DNA of 64,000 nt. Origin: Climacteris rufus (Eukaryota > Chordata > Aves > Passeriformes > Climacteridae). The translations under genes were made by a program, and so were the position numbers. Under the pieces are notes generated by a model. That model ran no database searches and was not told where the DNA came from. It saw nothing but the letters and a program-made list of their open reading frames with translations. The stretch spans positions 329,073-393,072 of the forward strand of contig VZRZ01006827.1 of the NCBI GenBank assembly GCA_013398175.1, in the 5' to 3' direction. This document shows positions 1 to 12,021 of the stretch, piece after piece (the stretch's first letter is position 1; every line of letters starts with the position of its first letter).

Positions 1-3000
1 ATTTCATTAAAGCCATGAGCGTTTAAGAATATACTTAGCTACATACCTACTTTGCAATGCATTCCTGTGTTGGTTTTAGCCCCTCATTCACACAACCATT
101 TTGACTGTTTATGCTTTAGGTGAATGTGATTGTAAGATTCAGTCCTTAGATGAACGGCGTGTTAGTGACTGAAGACTGATACAAGGTGGCAAAACAAACC
201 TGTTTAAACCTGTAGTACTAATTTCACACCATCACCACTCCCCTCCCATCTGCAGTTTTCTACCGGACTGCTTTAAAAAGCGATCCCTTCTGAATCTGGA
301 AGATTATTAGTCATCATTATGGATTTTGGCAATACTGAAAGAAAAGAAGAAAAAACCAAAGCACAACAAAAATTTAGCATCACATAGTAAGCTATACATA
401 CTGTACATTCACTCAGATGACATCCTAAACTTGTCCCAAAGGCATGCAGTGAAGCCATTTCATGAGCAAATCATTACCTCACAGTGTGTAAGTCCAGATG
501 ATGTTCATGCAGAAAACCTAGGGAAAACAGTAATTTGTCCACTGAGGAGCTGTCCAGTAGGTTAGAGCAAGAGAGATCAACAGAACTAGTTTTCGCCTTC
601 ATTATCATCATGACAGCTTACAGGAAATTAAATGGAATTTGATGTAAACCATAACACCATACTGCCTTTTAATTGCATGGTAATATATCATTTGAAGCAC
701 TCCCCAAAGCTGAACCTGCTAGTTCATTTGATTAATTGAATATTTAGCGCTTCCTCCCCTGTCTCCCTACCCTCTGTTCCCCCCTCTCCTAAAGAAAAAT
801 TGATCAATTCATTCAATACTGGGCTCCTGATACAGGATAATTCCCTCTCCTTTCCAATGCCAGTATACAAGTTCTCTTATCTGTTAAAAAACCCAACCAA
901 ACAGCCAAACAGGAAGAGGATGAAAGATATTTCTAATGGAAATCACAAGCTAAGAAATGCAATGTTTGCAGAGACCAGTTACACTTCAAATTTTAACTGT
1001 AGCCTTCACTTCTGTGACAAGGTAAACAAATCCATGACATCCAAATGTCCTGCAGTCATGGCCCAGACTGACCTTCACTCTGCTGTTGCTGTACCACTGG
1101 TTTTAGGGGCAGGACAGTCGGCTTAACCATATCGACCTTTCCAGCAGCTGGGGAGGAAGGCAGTCTGGCAGATCCCTCCCAGTTTGGGGCTGTTGCTGCC
1201 TTCTCCTTCCTCGGTGCAAGTGCTGGCCTGTGTCCCTCCTTGGCTCTCCTGCTGGCACCCCTCCAGCCAGTTCTACCTTCCATCATGGGTGCCAGGCACT
1301 GCTGCTTCATCAGGAACAGCTCTAAATGCTTCAACCCACCCCTGAGAAGTCAGCAGCTAGCTAGGTGTTCTACTAGGACTTTAAATTCAAAAAGTAAAAT
1401 TTTAGCAAAATCTGGCTCACAATACTTTTTTCTAAGAGTAGAAGAGTTAGGAGGAATGAGGATTCACACAGATGGATTTTCCCAAACACTTCCTTCTTCT
1501 CAGAAATTATGCCCAAATAAATTTTAAGGCTTATCTCAGATTTACAGCTGTTTGATAGCTATAGTTGATTGTACACCACTATGTCAGAGCTTCGACTACC
1601 AGAAGATTTGACCATACTACTAGATTTTAAACTTTTTTTAGAAGATTGCCCTTTAACCCTTCTAAGGGTGGTCATATGGGAATCAAGTGGTAAACAGAAA
1701 GCATTGCAAAAATTAATTCAATACCATAATAGGTTTCTTTGCAAATTGTTTAATAACATAAACTCTCAAAGCAACATCCACCACTTTTTGTAACTGAAAA
1801 TGCTCAGCTAGCCATAGACATCTGACCCTGGAGTTGCAAACAGAATATTCTACAACGTGATATGGGATTTTTCCTCAAATTTCTGCCTACATGGCATTAA
1901 GAGTGTCATAAACTGGCACAAAGTAGAGGACCCCATGCAGAGAATCCATGACCAAAGCCAGTGGAGTGCTTGCTGCAGGTGCCAAGATGGGATAGTTGTG
2001 CAGACTTCACATAGCTCAATGCACAATCTGTCTGATGTCCTGTGAGTGCACTGAGCCAGTTAGTAAGTAAAGAGAGGCTGGTTTATGAAAATACCTTGCC
2101 ATATTGTTCCAGTGGTGGCTCAGGATGTGAATGGCAGCACTGTTTATTTTTTTCCTTGAAAGACCACATGTCCTTACTGAAATGTAAAAATCTGTTGTAA
2201 CTTAGTTTTGGCCTCCCTGGGGAGCCTTAAAGCAAGACAAATACGACTCCTCTGTCCACACAAGGCAGAGCAAAAACACGTGACTGACAATTTGGATGCT
2301 TTTCTTCTTGACCTTGGGGGAGAAAGGTCCAAACTCCTTGTAGTTTTGCATTTGAACACTTAGGTTTTCAGTTTTCACAGTAGATCGTTCATATCACAAA
2401 GTCCTCCTACGGGAACCCCGTTCCAGGCGGCTCTGGAGATGGGAGAGGAAGCTGATACCAGCATCATTGTAGAGGCTGGTGATAGAGAGCCTGTGACACC
2501 AGGTCCAGGAAAGACTCCCACGGATAAGGCAGGAGGAATAGCAGCCCCAAGAAAAAGAGACTGTCTGTCCTCCTCCTTCCCTCACCCAGAGGAGTAAGCT
2601 TTGGAATATGCAATGGGATATCACTGTTACAATTCCCTGTTACATGCCCAAAATGCTACTAAAGGAGTGCTGAGTTGAAGAAATTAGATTTGCCTTTGGT
2701 TTCCTCCTGCAAACCCTGCAGTTGTTCCTGTCTCTTATATAGTAAGGGGTATGGTTTAATCTACTCATGGTTATTTCCTCTTATTGGTAATAACATTGCT
2801 GCTCCAAGAGGATGCAAACGTTAAAGCCAGATAGTGTCACAAACGGAAGGGAATGACCTGCTCAGGAAGGACTGAAGGGAGCTTTTTTCCCCAGTGTTCA
2901 AGTACAGGTATACCTACAAAAAATTGCAGCTGCTGGATGAACTGCTGATACCAAAGATGCTCTGACACTGTGTCCAGAAGTCCAGCTTGCAGGTTATTTA

Positions 3001-4909
3001 TTACAGGGTTCCAATTTTCTTAGCAGCTACAAAGTGAACATGAACTTTAAGTTCTCTGGAATATCTGGGGTTATTCAGAAGCATCTAGGAGTCCAAATAG
3101 GTCAACACTTAATAGATACATAGGTCATATGTACAACATTTATCCAGATGGCATCAAGTGACAAGAGGCATTATCAAGAACTGGGAGATGAGGGTGAATT
3201 TTTGTGCTGCATATTCCAGAAACACTGAGTGATTGTCACCACTCATGCGTTGAGTTTGGTCTAAGATAGCCAATTCCTGCCATTTTTCCTCACCATGGAG
3301 CCTCTTGAAGAAGACCTGTGCTGAACACCCTGGGGACTTTCTGCAGGATGGGGCTGGATGAAGATGACCTGGAAGTTGCTACTCACCAGCATTACAAGTG
3401 CTGAATCTGCAGCATGATATGGCTCATAGAAATCCAACAGTGAGCAAGATGTGCTGGAGCCTGGGTTTCACTACAGGCAGACCTCTTAATGGCAAAGCCC
3501 TTTCACAGGCAGCTGTAAACCAGAAAGGCAAGAGATTTTAGTTGTCTCTGGAGGAGATGACATTCAATGCTCTCCTTCTGTCTAGGTCCTTTCGTCTTTG
3601 CAAATTGTGCGTTTTTTTTCTAATGGGCAGAGATAACAGCACAGGTGGTCTATTACCTTTGTTAGCTCATGGGAATAAAATTTAGACTTTCAGAAGGTAA
3701 TAGTCAATAAATATCAGTATCTTTTCTACAGGACTAAAGTACTCAAAAGTAAGAGGAAGAAATACATAGTCTAAATCAAAGCTGATGACTGGAAGCAGTG
3801 TTCTCTGAGATGAAAATGTCAGATTGAAGGGTTTGTAAATCACTGTTTGAAGGGTCTGTTTCTTCCCTGTTATGGTGAATAGAATGCTGTGTAAACATCA
3901 CCTAGTGCCAAAAGATTAAAATATGTGGTCACTTGAAGAGTTTTATAATTTCCTTGTATCAGCATCATAGGAGCAATAAAAGGAAGAGATGTAGGAGTCC
4001 AGGTGGATAGAAAGGAAAGTAGCTTAGACATGTCAGAAAAGACTGCCAAACAATGGGCAAATGCTAAGAAGTCATCAAGCCAACACTTGAGGAGGCGAAC
4101 TGCCTTCCCACTTGAGGTGAAAATCCAGACACAGAGCCAATGGAGATGCCAACATGACTGCTACCCTTGACAAATTAACTCAGTGACTCTAGAGAAAGTT
4201 TCAGTTACCTTCAGCTGGCTCACCTGCCAGTTGACCACACTGCTGCAGCTGCTCACACACACAGTTATGATGGGTGTAACAGAAAAAATGTTTGTTGTAA
4301 AGACCCCTCACAGAATTTGACACTTTGGAGAGGCAGTTCATCTGCCACTATAAGAAGGTGAATTTCTTGCATGCTAGGTTATTATTTTTAATATTCTTCA
4401 GGAGGAGAATTATTCAGGATTAGGAAACAAACTACTGATCAATTTTGCAGATCTGAGTGCCTCTTCACAGTGATAACATTCTTTGAAATCTGCTGAAGGG
4501 AAGGTCTCGCCCACTAAATTCTGTCTAATCTAAAATGGTCAATACTAAAACTTCCTGTAGCTTGAAAACAAAATGAAGATGGGAAAAAAAATTACCAAGA
4601 GGAATATAAAGGAAAAAGGAGAAAAACATAGGACAGATTTGGTTGTATCATTAACAGACCTTTGAATTATTACTTTTGGTGAACACTTTTTGAGAAAAAA
4701 AATATTTTCTTATGCTTAATTCTAATATGGCTTACTGTCTCAAAACCTGTGCTGAGGATTCAGATATCTGTTTGGCAGGACAGGTGTCCTATAAAATACA
4801 AATGATGATGTCTTTGTGGCAGAAGAGGTTAAGCCAAAACCTATTAAAGTCAATAAAAATCTCCTGACGTTTTCAATAGACATTGAATCAGGCACAAAGT
4901 AAGTGATGG

Positions 4910-5115
4910 GGAACTACGGGGTCTCTGCTCCCTGTCCAACACTACCACAGGATTCCCAAGTGACCCCAAAAATTAATTTACATTTTATGCCTCAGTTTCC
5001 ATATTTTTCTGAGTCTGCTAAAGTTCCTGCCCAAAGGCATAATCAGGCTTAATGGCTCATAAGGTGGTTGTCAGATCTTAGAAAGTGCTATAGGACTGCA
5101 AGGTATTCTTGCTAC
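4910..5115 (+). repeat. Ancient MIR/CORE-SINE-like relic
   Basis: The order of short blocks matches an amniote MIR-type SINE: a GTGACC-like block, then TGCCTCAGTTTCC near 4989-5001, then a CTTAATGG...GGTTGTCAG block, then a tail resembling GAGATC..AAAGTGCTATAG..TGCAAGGTATT (about 5075-5107). The CCTCAGTTTCC core and the GCGCTATAGAAGTGCAAGGTATT tail are known consensus pieces of this family. Divergence is high, so this is an old insertion. The alignment is by eye from memory of the consensus; exact ends are uncertain. Confidence 0.6.
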
Positions 5116-7869
5116 TCAGCAAACATTTTCTTTTATGACTGGTTAAACACTTAATGTTTTTGATATGAGGGACTGGTGAACACAAGGGTTAATTACAGGT
5201 TCCCATAGATTAGATTTTCTCTTGTGGGTCTACTTTGAACTTCATTCCCATGTTTATTTAGCTGTGCATATGTGTGTGCATGGCCCTGCATGTAGCAAAG
5301 GGCCAGAAGGGCCGAGCCCCTCCCTGAGGAAGCTCTGACAGAGGATCTGTGCAAATGTGCTTCCTCTTCCTTTCACTCCCCAACCTTAAGGTCAGAGGAT
5401 CTGGAAAATCCTCCTCCACCCTGTGACTTGATCTGATGATTGTAAGAGAACTGCGGTTCCCCCGCGCCTTCCTGCTCCTTCCGCTCCCCACCCTTCCCTC
5501 TCGCAGCCCGGTAACCCTTTAAAGCCTTCTCCAGAGTGGTGCCTATGGACCGCAGGCACTGGGGAGGGACACAGGGGAGTTGGCTGCTTGTGTTTTCACA
5601 GGATGAGCAACCCTGGGTTATCCCAGGTGGAAGGCTGTTTCTGTGACCATGATGGGCCAAGGCAACATGTGAAAATGGTGTCTCGAAGGGACATTGCTTC
5701 CTGTTCTCTGACAGACGAGACAAGCCTGGAAAATGCATCAATTTTTAACTCAATCAAGAAGAGTTACCTGCTTTTTTATTTCTTTCTTTTTTTTCATTCT
5801 AAATCTCAGACTTTTGGATTCAGGTCAACCAAGCCAGGAATTCCTGCCTTCGGCTTCCAGGTTCCCTGCAGCATGAGGGCCACCCCACAGTGGCTCGTGC
5901 TGGTGGCTGGCACCCATGGGAGCATCAGGGCTGCAAGGATCCTGCTTCAGAGCTCCTGCTTTGCATGGAATGCTCCCATCATGGTACTTTCCCGTGGTTG
6001 CTGGCACCGCCCTAAAACAACTGCTTTGAGGACTTAGAAAGACCTTCAAGGCCCCACATGTGAAAATCACAGGAAAAAGGACAGGTGGCCAGAGGTGTGT
6101 CTCCATGCCCACAATGTGTGTCCAAGCTGGATGCCACGCAGAACCATGAGCAACCTCAGCTCCAAGCACACCTCGTTCCCAACAGGGCAGCATTCCTGCC
6201 TCTCCGAGAGTGGCTTTTCAACCCAGGAGAGGTGAAGGCCTTGATGCCCCATTCTACAGCCAGCCCTCCCTTGGGGAAACCATGAATGTGCCTTCTTTGG
6301 GATGGAGAGCTCTTAGAAAAAAACTGAAGTAACAATGGCAGTTGGACTTGCCTGCTGGCTCCTGAGCCCTTCAGTCATGTTGGCCTTTTCTCTGGCCCTG
6401 TTAGAGCTAGAAAGTGACTTTTTACTTCCAGTAGAAGGTGCCACTTGCACCAAGAAGAGCTGAGCCACTGAGACAAGCACACCAGGTGCAGACAGACAGT
6501 GAAAGGGTGAGACCAGGGCACCTGCACTGTGGTTCAAGATGGGGACTGTCTCCCTCAAACAGTGACCATGGGTGTGCCAAGGAGAGCAAGACTGACTCAC
6601 AGCCCAGCATGTCCCTTCCTGACACCCAAAGCCAAGTGTTCATGGATGCCATGGGACTTTTGGATTGTGAATACCCCAGCACTTGGCCTTGGCTGCCATT
6701 TTTAATGTAGCTCTGGTAAAATAGAACATCCAGCTTTCTGTCAGAGAGAAGCAGCAACCCTGTCCCACCACAGCCCACAGGGGCCTTCTCACCCTGTTTT
6801 CTGGAGGAGCGGGATCACATTCTTGCCTGTCTGCATGGAGAGACCTCGTGGCAGCGATGTGATCATAGGCTGCCAGTTTATGTCATAGGTTCACCTCTGT
6901 TAGCCAGTCAGCCAGGACGGCTCTTCCTGCACACCTGCCCTTGCAGGAGCTGGACACTGCTTCCCTTGCAGGAAGGGACACTGGAGACAGCATGACTTGG
7001 CATGTCTCCAATGCCAGCTTTTGCAGCTCTGGGGTTATTTCAGCAAGCAAAGGACCTGTCCCCTCTAGGATGGGACAAGGTAGGTGGCAGTGTCTCACCT
7101 GCTGCTCATACTTGTGGTGGACAGTGTAGCCAACACTTGCCAGAGATGTTAAATGCACTCCCAAACTCTAACTGCACACACACAAACCTGATTATTTTGT
7201 ATTAATCTAGATGAATTTTTAAGTAGCCATTTATTAGCACTTGTTGCTTTTGTACACAGTCTGAATTTCTGGTGCTGCACATAGATTTTGCCTCCTTAAA
7301 AGGAGCTGAAGGTGCTCTCCAAAGGGCACATTCTATTCCTTAGTTTCTCTGCTTAGTCTAGACTGAGCAAACATTCTAGGTTCTATCAGTGTTTGTGGTC
7401 TGCAATTGAAAAAGCGAAGACAGATACAAGTTAGTCTAGTTCTCCTGTACATTGTTTTATTATGGACAGGCTGGCCAGAGGCTGCAAATTGCAGCAATAC
7501 ATCTGACCCACAGAAAAAGTACTTTCTAACATTAGCAATGACCCAGGCATATTATAAAGATGCATACATAATTATGCCTCTTTGGAAGGCTTTTCAGGAA
7601 ACACATATATGTCTAAAGCATCTTTAATTTAAAGAACACAAAGTGTCTTGGGTCTTATTCCACTCTGTTTACACTAACGCACTATTATACTTCTATGGAT
7701 GTGAAACTATACTGGGCTTTAGCCCGGGGAAAACCACAGGTGTTTGTATCCCGCAGCAAACATTTCTGGGCTCCTACACTATTATTTGTAGAGGTAACCA
7801 TGAAATGAGTTACTAGGGGGACACAAACCTGGCTATAAATATATTCACAAATTTCATGTTTCCTGAAGC

Positions 7870-7985
7870 AGGAACTGCTATTTACTGTGTACAGCACCTG
7901 ACACAATGTAGTTATGACCTGGTTAGGGTTCCTGAGCTGTCCTGCAGTGAAATGGTAATTTAAAGAGTGATAATGATGTCTTCTC
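7870..7985 (+). repeat. Probable ancient amniote interspersed repeat tail
   Basis: The stretch beginning GTGTACAGCACCTGACACAATG resembles the module TGTACAGCACCTAGCACAATGGGG...GGGGCTCCTAGGTGCTAC...AATACAAATAATAAT seen in old LINE/SINE tails of reptiles and birds. Here the middle reads GGTTAGGGTTCCTGAGCTGTCCTGCAGTGAAATGGTAATTTAAAGAGTGATAATGATG, following the same order with many substitutions. The family name is not certain. Confidence 0.4.
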
Positions 7986-10416
7986 CTTTCCTTCTGCACA
8001 GTGTTATTGCTGTGGTGTTTTGGTTTAGTGGGTCTAATTAGTAAACTTCCAGAGTTGCTACTGAATGAAAAGGATTCAAGAGAGATCATGGTTTGTCATT
8101 TGTGAGTCCCATCTACTTTAAAACAGTGCATGAGTTTCTTAAAATTTTGTAAGAAACATAACTATGTTTTTTTCAATAGTAATGAATTCTATGCAGTGCA
8201 AAAGGTCATATAAAAAGCAGTAGGAGGACAGGATGCTGGGATAAAATACTGAGCAGATTTACTTCCTAAATTAACATTTTTTCTCTTTTTTTTTTCCTAC
8301 TCTCCCTGGGACTCTGTGGAATAACAGCATCTTGTGCTAGACAAAGGAAATGAAAGAGAATTAAGTACAGGTATAATGGAAATGTCGTAGGCGAAATACT
8401 GGGATGTTTCTGAAGAGAAACAACAAAAAGAAACCACAACAAGGAATGCAGATTTAAGTGGAAACATGCAATTCAGCTTATCAGCAGCTTTACATCTTAT
8501 TCATTGTTAGATGTATTGGGAAGATATTAAGAGGACAAGTGTATGTAAAAGTTGTCAAATATTATCAAAAACAATGAAGTAATAGAATTTATGAAAACCT
8601 AATATGTATCTATCCATGCAAATATGAAGTTGGGGTATTATACCTGGCTATAGATTTCCTGTTTCTGAAGAGAATGGACCAAATTCTTCTATATCATAAT
8701 TTCATCACAGTCTCCAGACATTTATTAAGCTCAGATTTGCCTGGTGTAAGTGCCTGAAAGCACAAGCTCCAATAACACTTCAGCCTAAAAGACATAAGAA
8801 AGTTTGTTTTAATAAATGGAAGGGTCACAAATTCAAATGCCCAAGATATGTGGAGGAAGTTTTAATCAAAGACAAGTGCACACTGCAGCAGCTGATGATT
8901 TGATTGTACAAAGTGTTTGGCACCTCTCTGTGGTCTATGGCAAGGCATAAAATGTCATGACATAGCTTTGAAAATATTGCTAAGTTTATAAGAAATATCC
9001 ATGTACATTTGTCACTTTGCTTTGCTAGCTAGACCCGTCTACCTGATCTGAGGTCTCAGGAGGTCTCTGCATTCAGCTGCCCCAGGCTAGGAACAACATT
9101 TGGACACGCTGACAGTGAGACGCATCTGCTTGGTGGTGGGAGTAATTTAACTCACCATCCAGCCGTATGTTTGGGCTGATACAACAGGAGGTCAGTGCCA
9201 TTCCTTGCCTCTCCCTGTCCTTCCACATGCCAAGGAGATGTAAAACGTGCATTTCTGCCCATTCTTCTCTTTTAGCCTCCTCATCCATGGGACTGGTTCT
9301 AATTTCTTGCCTTGCTGTCGCACTTGCTGGGCACGCCCATTCATCCTCAGGTTTCTGTGGGATAAAAGCAGGATCGAGTTACCTGTTTTCTATTTTTGGC
9401 AAGAATTTCAGAGCCCTTTCCTGTCCCAAGTCCTCAGGACTCTGTAAGGATAAGCTCTTGCAGAAAAGAGGAAGCAAAGGCTCCCATAGCAACAGCACTC
9501 CTTCCCGTATCTCTCTGAATCTCTCTGCATTCAACCTCTGGATTTTAATCTGCAGAATGGAAAAAGATAAGCTTTGCCCTATTTTGCTTTCCCACAGATT
9601 ACAAGGAGGGCTGGGAGGTGTAAAAAGCATAAATACAAATAATTTAGGAAAAACTGTTTAAAAACAAAAGATAAAAGCCTGCAAGCCAGAGAAGAACATA
9701 GGGAAAAAGAAAGGAAAAAGAAGTATGAAATGAAAAAGAGAGAAAAAAGGAAGGTACAGAAAAGAAATCATAATCCCAAGTATTTGCATAGCTGAGGCTT
9801 CCACTTCCACAGTAATGTGCAGTTCTAGATTGACGAAACTGTGCAGGAGTGTTTTGTCCCCATGAACACTAATATCACACATAACCTGTTGAAAGGATCA
9901 CAAAAACCCAGTCTTCTGTGAGATGTGCAGGAATAGCTATATCCAAGTTCCAGTTCCAGGGGACAAGGAGGAAAAGTCAGTACAGTGTGGTACATTACAC
10001 TATGCTTCCACATTCCGCCTGAGATTGCTCCCTAAGTACCTCCTACTGGGATAATTTAAAACTTGTAAGATCTATGACCAGTGCATACAAATTGCATTCT
10101 CCTTTGCTTTTTCTTTATCATCTTCCTTCCAACCTTCCTCTTAGTTCTTTGGGTCAAAAGGGCATAACTTCCTGTCTACCTCCTAAAACCATAGTCTTTT
10201 TTGTTTTGAAACAAGATTGATTTGAAGACCAATTTTACTTTGCAGATAAATGAATATGAAAACATTTGAAATCAATAGAAACAGAATTTGAGGGCTTTTA
10301 TAACAGAACAAAAAATTCAAGCAAAGTGGTTCCCTCAGAATACTTGCAAAAAAAGAAACAGATGTGAAAAAAATCTAAATGTGAATGTAAAATAAAACCC
10401 AGACCTGTAAACCCTA

Positions 10417-10418
<2 letters not shown>

Positions 10419-10456
<38 letters not shown>
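10419..10456. repeat. Poly(T) homopolymer, 38 bases
   Basis: An uninterrupted run of 38 T. On the minus strand it is a poly(A) run, but no AATAAA precedes it there and no gene-like sequence adjoins it, so a processed pseudogene tail is not supported. Length is likely polymorphic or assembly-sensitive. Confidence 0.9.
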
Positions 10457-10457
<1 letters not shown>

Positions 10458-11641
10458 AAAGAAGTCAGATTTTTTGACGTATCCTCAAAATATGGAAACA
10501 AATTACTTGGAAAAGTGAAAAATAAAGTGAAAATACAGCATCATAGGCCTGAAAAAAATCAATGAAAAGAACAAAGTGAGTGAGGATTTGGAGAAGCCAA
10601 ATAAATGCTGACAGGAATTGAAGACACCAACTAAAATAATCGTACCTACAAAAAGGTAGTGTCTGCATCATAGCTGAAAAAAATTTTTAAGAGATGACAC
10701 TTCAAAAGATGATCTGTTATCTTCATCAAGAATTCCCTCAATTTTGGCCCTAAATGGGCTGTAGTAAATAATTTCTGCAGCTGATCAGCATGCTACTTAA
10801 AAGGGTATTTGTTTATTTTCTATAAATCAGAGGTGGAGGCTACTTCGAAGTTTCCAGGCTGAAAGATTTAGAGAGAGGTACAACTGGACTCTGAAACAGA
10901 AAATTTATCCCAATAAGTTCTATAAGTTAATAAATTTAACATAAATACCATTAACTGTTTTTTTCTCACTATTTTGAGAAAGAACATAGTGAAAGGCATA
11001 CCTGAAAAACTGTGCAGCTAAAGGCTTCATCCTTATTTGTTGAACACTTAGCACAAACAGCTACGATCCCTATTCCCTCTAGGAAATTAATCCTCATTCT
11101 CAGTAAATTTTGGTGTTCAAAATACAGGCTCACTGAAAAATACCAAGTATACATCTGACAGAAAACAGAGGTTTGGTTGATTTTCTTCTTCTTTGCAATT
11201 TTAAGACATGTAAGGTGTTGCACACACAGGTACAGATTCTCATTCTTCAAATTTGTTTGGCTTACGATATGCAAGATACAACTGCCAACATATTATGAAG
11301 AAAACGTGACAACAGTTTTTGTTTCATTTGCAGAAATTTCATTATTGCCGTTGACCAAAAATATACTCTAACCTTTTTTAATTTGTACATCAGTGTGAGG
11401 ACTTTATGAAACCTCTTAGGCAATGTTGACAGCCCGAAGCAGACACTTCTAAAATTTCTTCAGTTTATATCTCACATACCAATGATTTTCTGCAACCCCT
11501 AATGCTGGACCGAGTAATGCACTGTAATCTCATACAGTAGCACAGTCAGTACAGAGCAACGCTGTACATAAGCATAACTCCTAAATTAGGATATTTGTAT
11601 ATGTAGTGTAAACTGTTAGACATAGCTGAACACAGTTTAAA

Positions 11642-11806
11642 TCCTCTCCTCTCCTCTCCTCNNNNNNNNNNNNNNNNNNNNNNNNNNNNNNNNNNNNNNN
11701 NNNNNNNNNNNNNNNNNNNNNNNNNNNNNNNNNNNNNNNNNNNNNNNNNNNNNNNNNNNNNNNNNNNNNNNNCCTCTCCTCTCCTCTCCTCTCCTCTCCT
11801 CTCCTC
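11642..11806. repeat. (CCTCT)n pentanucleotide microsatellite containing an assembly gap
   Basis: Perfect CCTCT units flank a 111-base run of N (11662-11772): about four units on the left and seven on the right. The repeat is pure pyrimidine on the + strand and pure purine on the other. Repeat on both sides implies the gap is more of the same array; its true length is unknown. Confidence 0.95.
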
Positions 11807-11853
11807 GTTTGATTTACAGGTCTGTAAATCTGTGCTGTTTGATTTACAGGTCT
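11807..11853. repeat. Short direct repeat beside the microsatellite, period 30
   Basis: A 17-base unit, GTTTGATTTACAGGTCT, occurs at 11807-11823 and again at 11837-11853, directly abutting the CCTCT array. Each copy contains a TTTACAG|GT string that looks like a 3' splice site, but no exon is recognisable. A local duplication by replication slippage next to the unstable array is the simplest explanation. Confidence 0.85.
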
Positions 11854-11970
11854 CCAGAGTAGATTTTTCATGCTGCATTCAAGGAAGATGGTGATACTAG
11901 ATGAAATGTCTTTTGTCTCCTTTCCATCTTTGCTATTTTTGCTCTTCTATACCCTGGAAGAATCCCATCC

Positions 11971-12021
11971 TCATCTCACAGACAGATGACTCCTTGTCAT
12001 CTCCAGACAGATGACTCAGTG
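11971..12021. repeat. Tandem duplication, period about 27
   Basis: TCATCTC(A)CAGACAGATGACTC occurs at about 11971-11992 and again at 11998-12018. A third related CCAGACAGATG string lies near 12200. No function is apparent. Confidence 0.7.

Noticed and set aside
5588..6193. Overlapping frames of 122-149 codons on both strands
   Set aside because: No domain, no splice pattern, mixed strands and low-complexity F-rich stretch; consistent with chance in GC-richer DNA.
7294..7303. Perfect CArG box CCTTAAAAGG, the SRF partner site of ELK3-type factors
   Set aside because: Several CArG matches are expected by chance in 64 kb of AT-rich DNA, and no adjacent high-quality ETS site is present; about 17 kb from the promoter.
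9167..9661. 164-codon + strand open frame
   Set aside because: No recognisable family and overlapping frames in other registers; no start context or exon signals.
10419..10456. Poly(T) as the tail of a minus-strand processed pseudogene
   Set aside because: No polyadenylation signal or gene-like sequence precedes it on that strand, and birds have few processed pseudogenes.
11546..11878. Open frames with repeating GEERR residues
   Set aside because: Translation of the CCTCT microsatellite and its N gap, not a protein.
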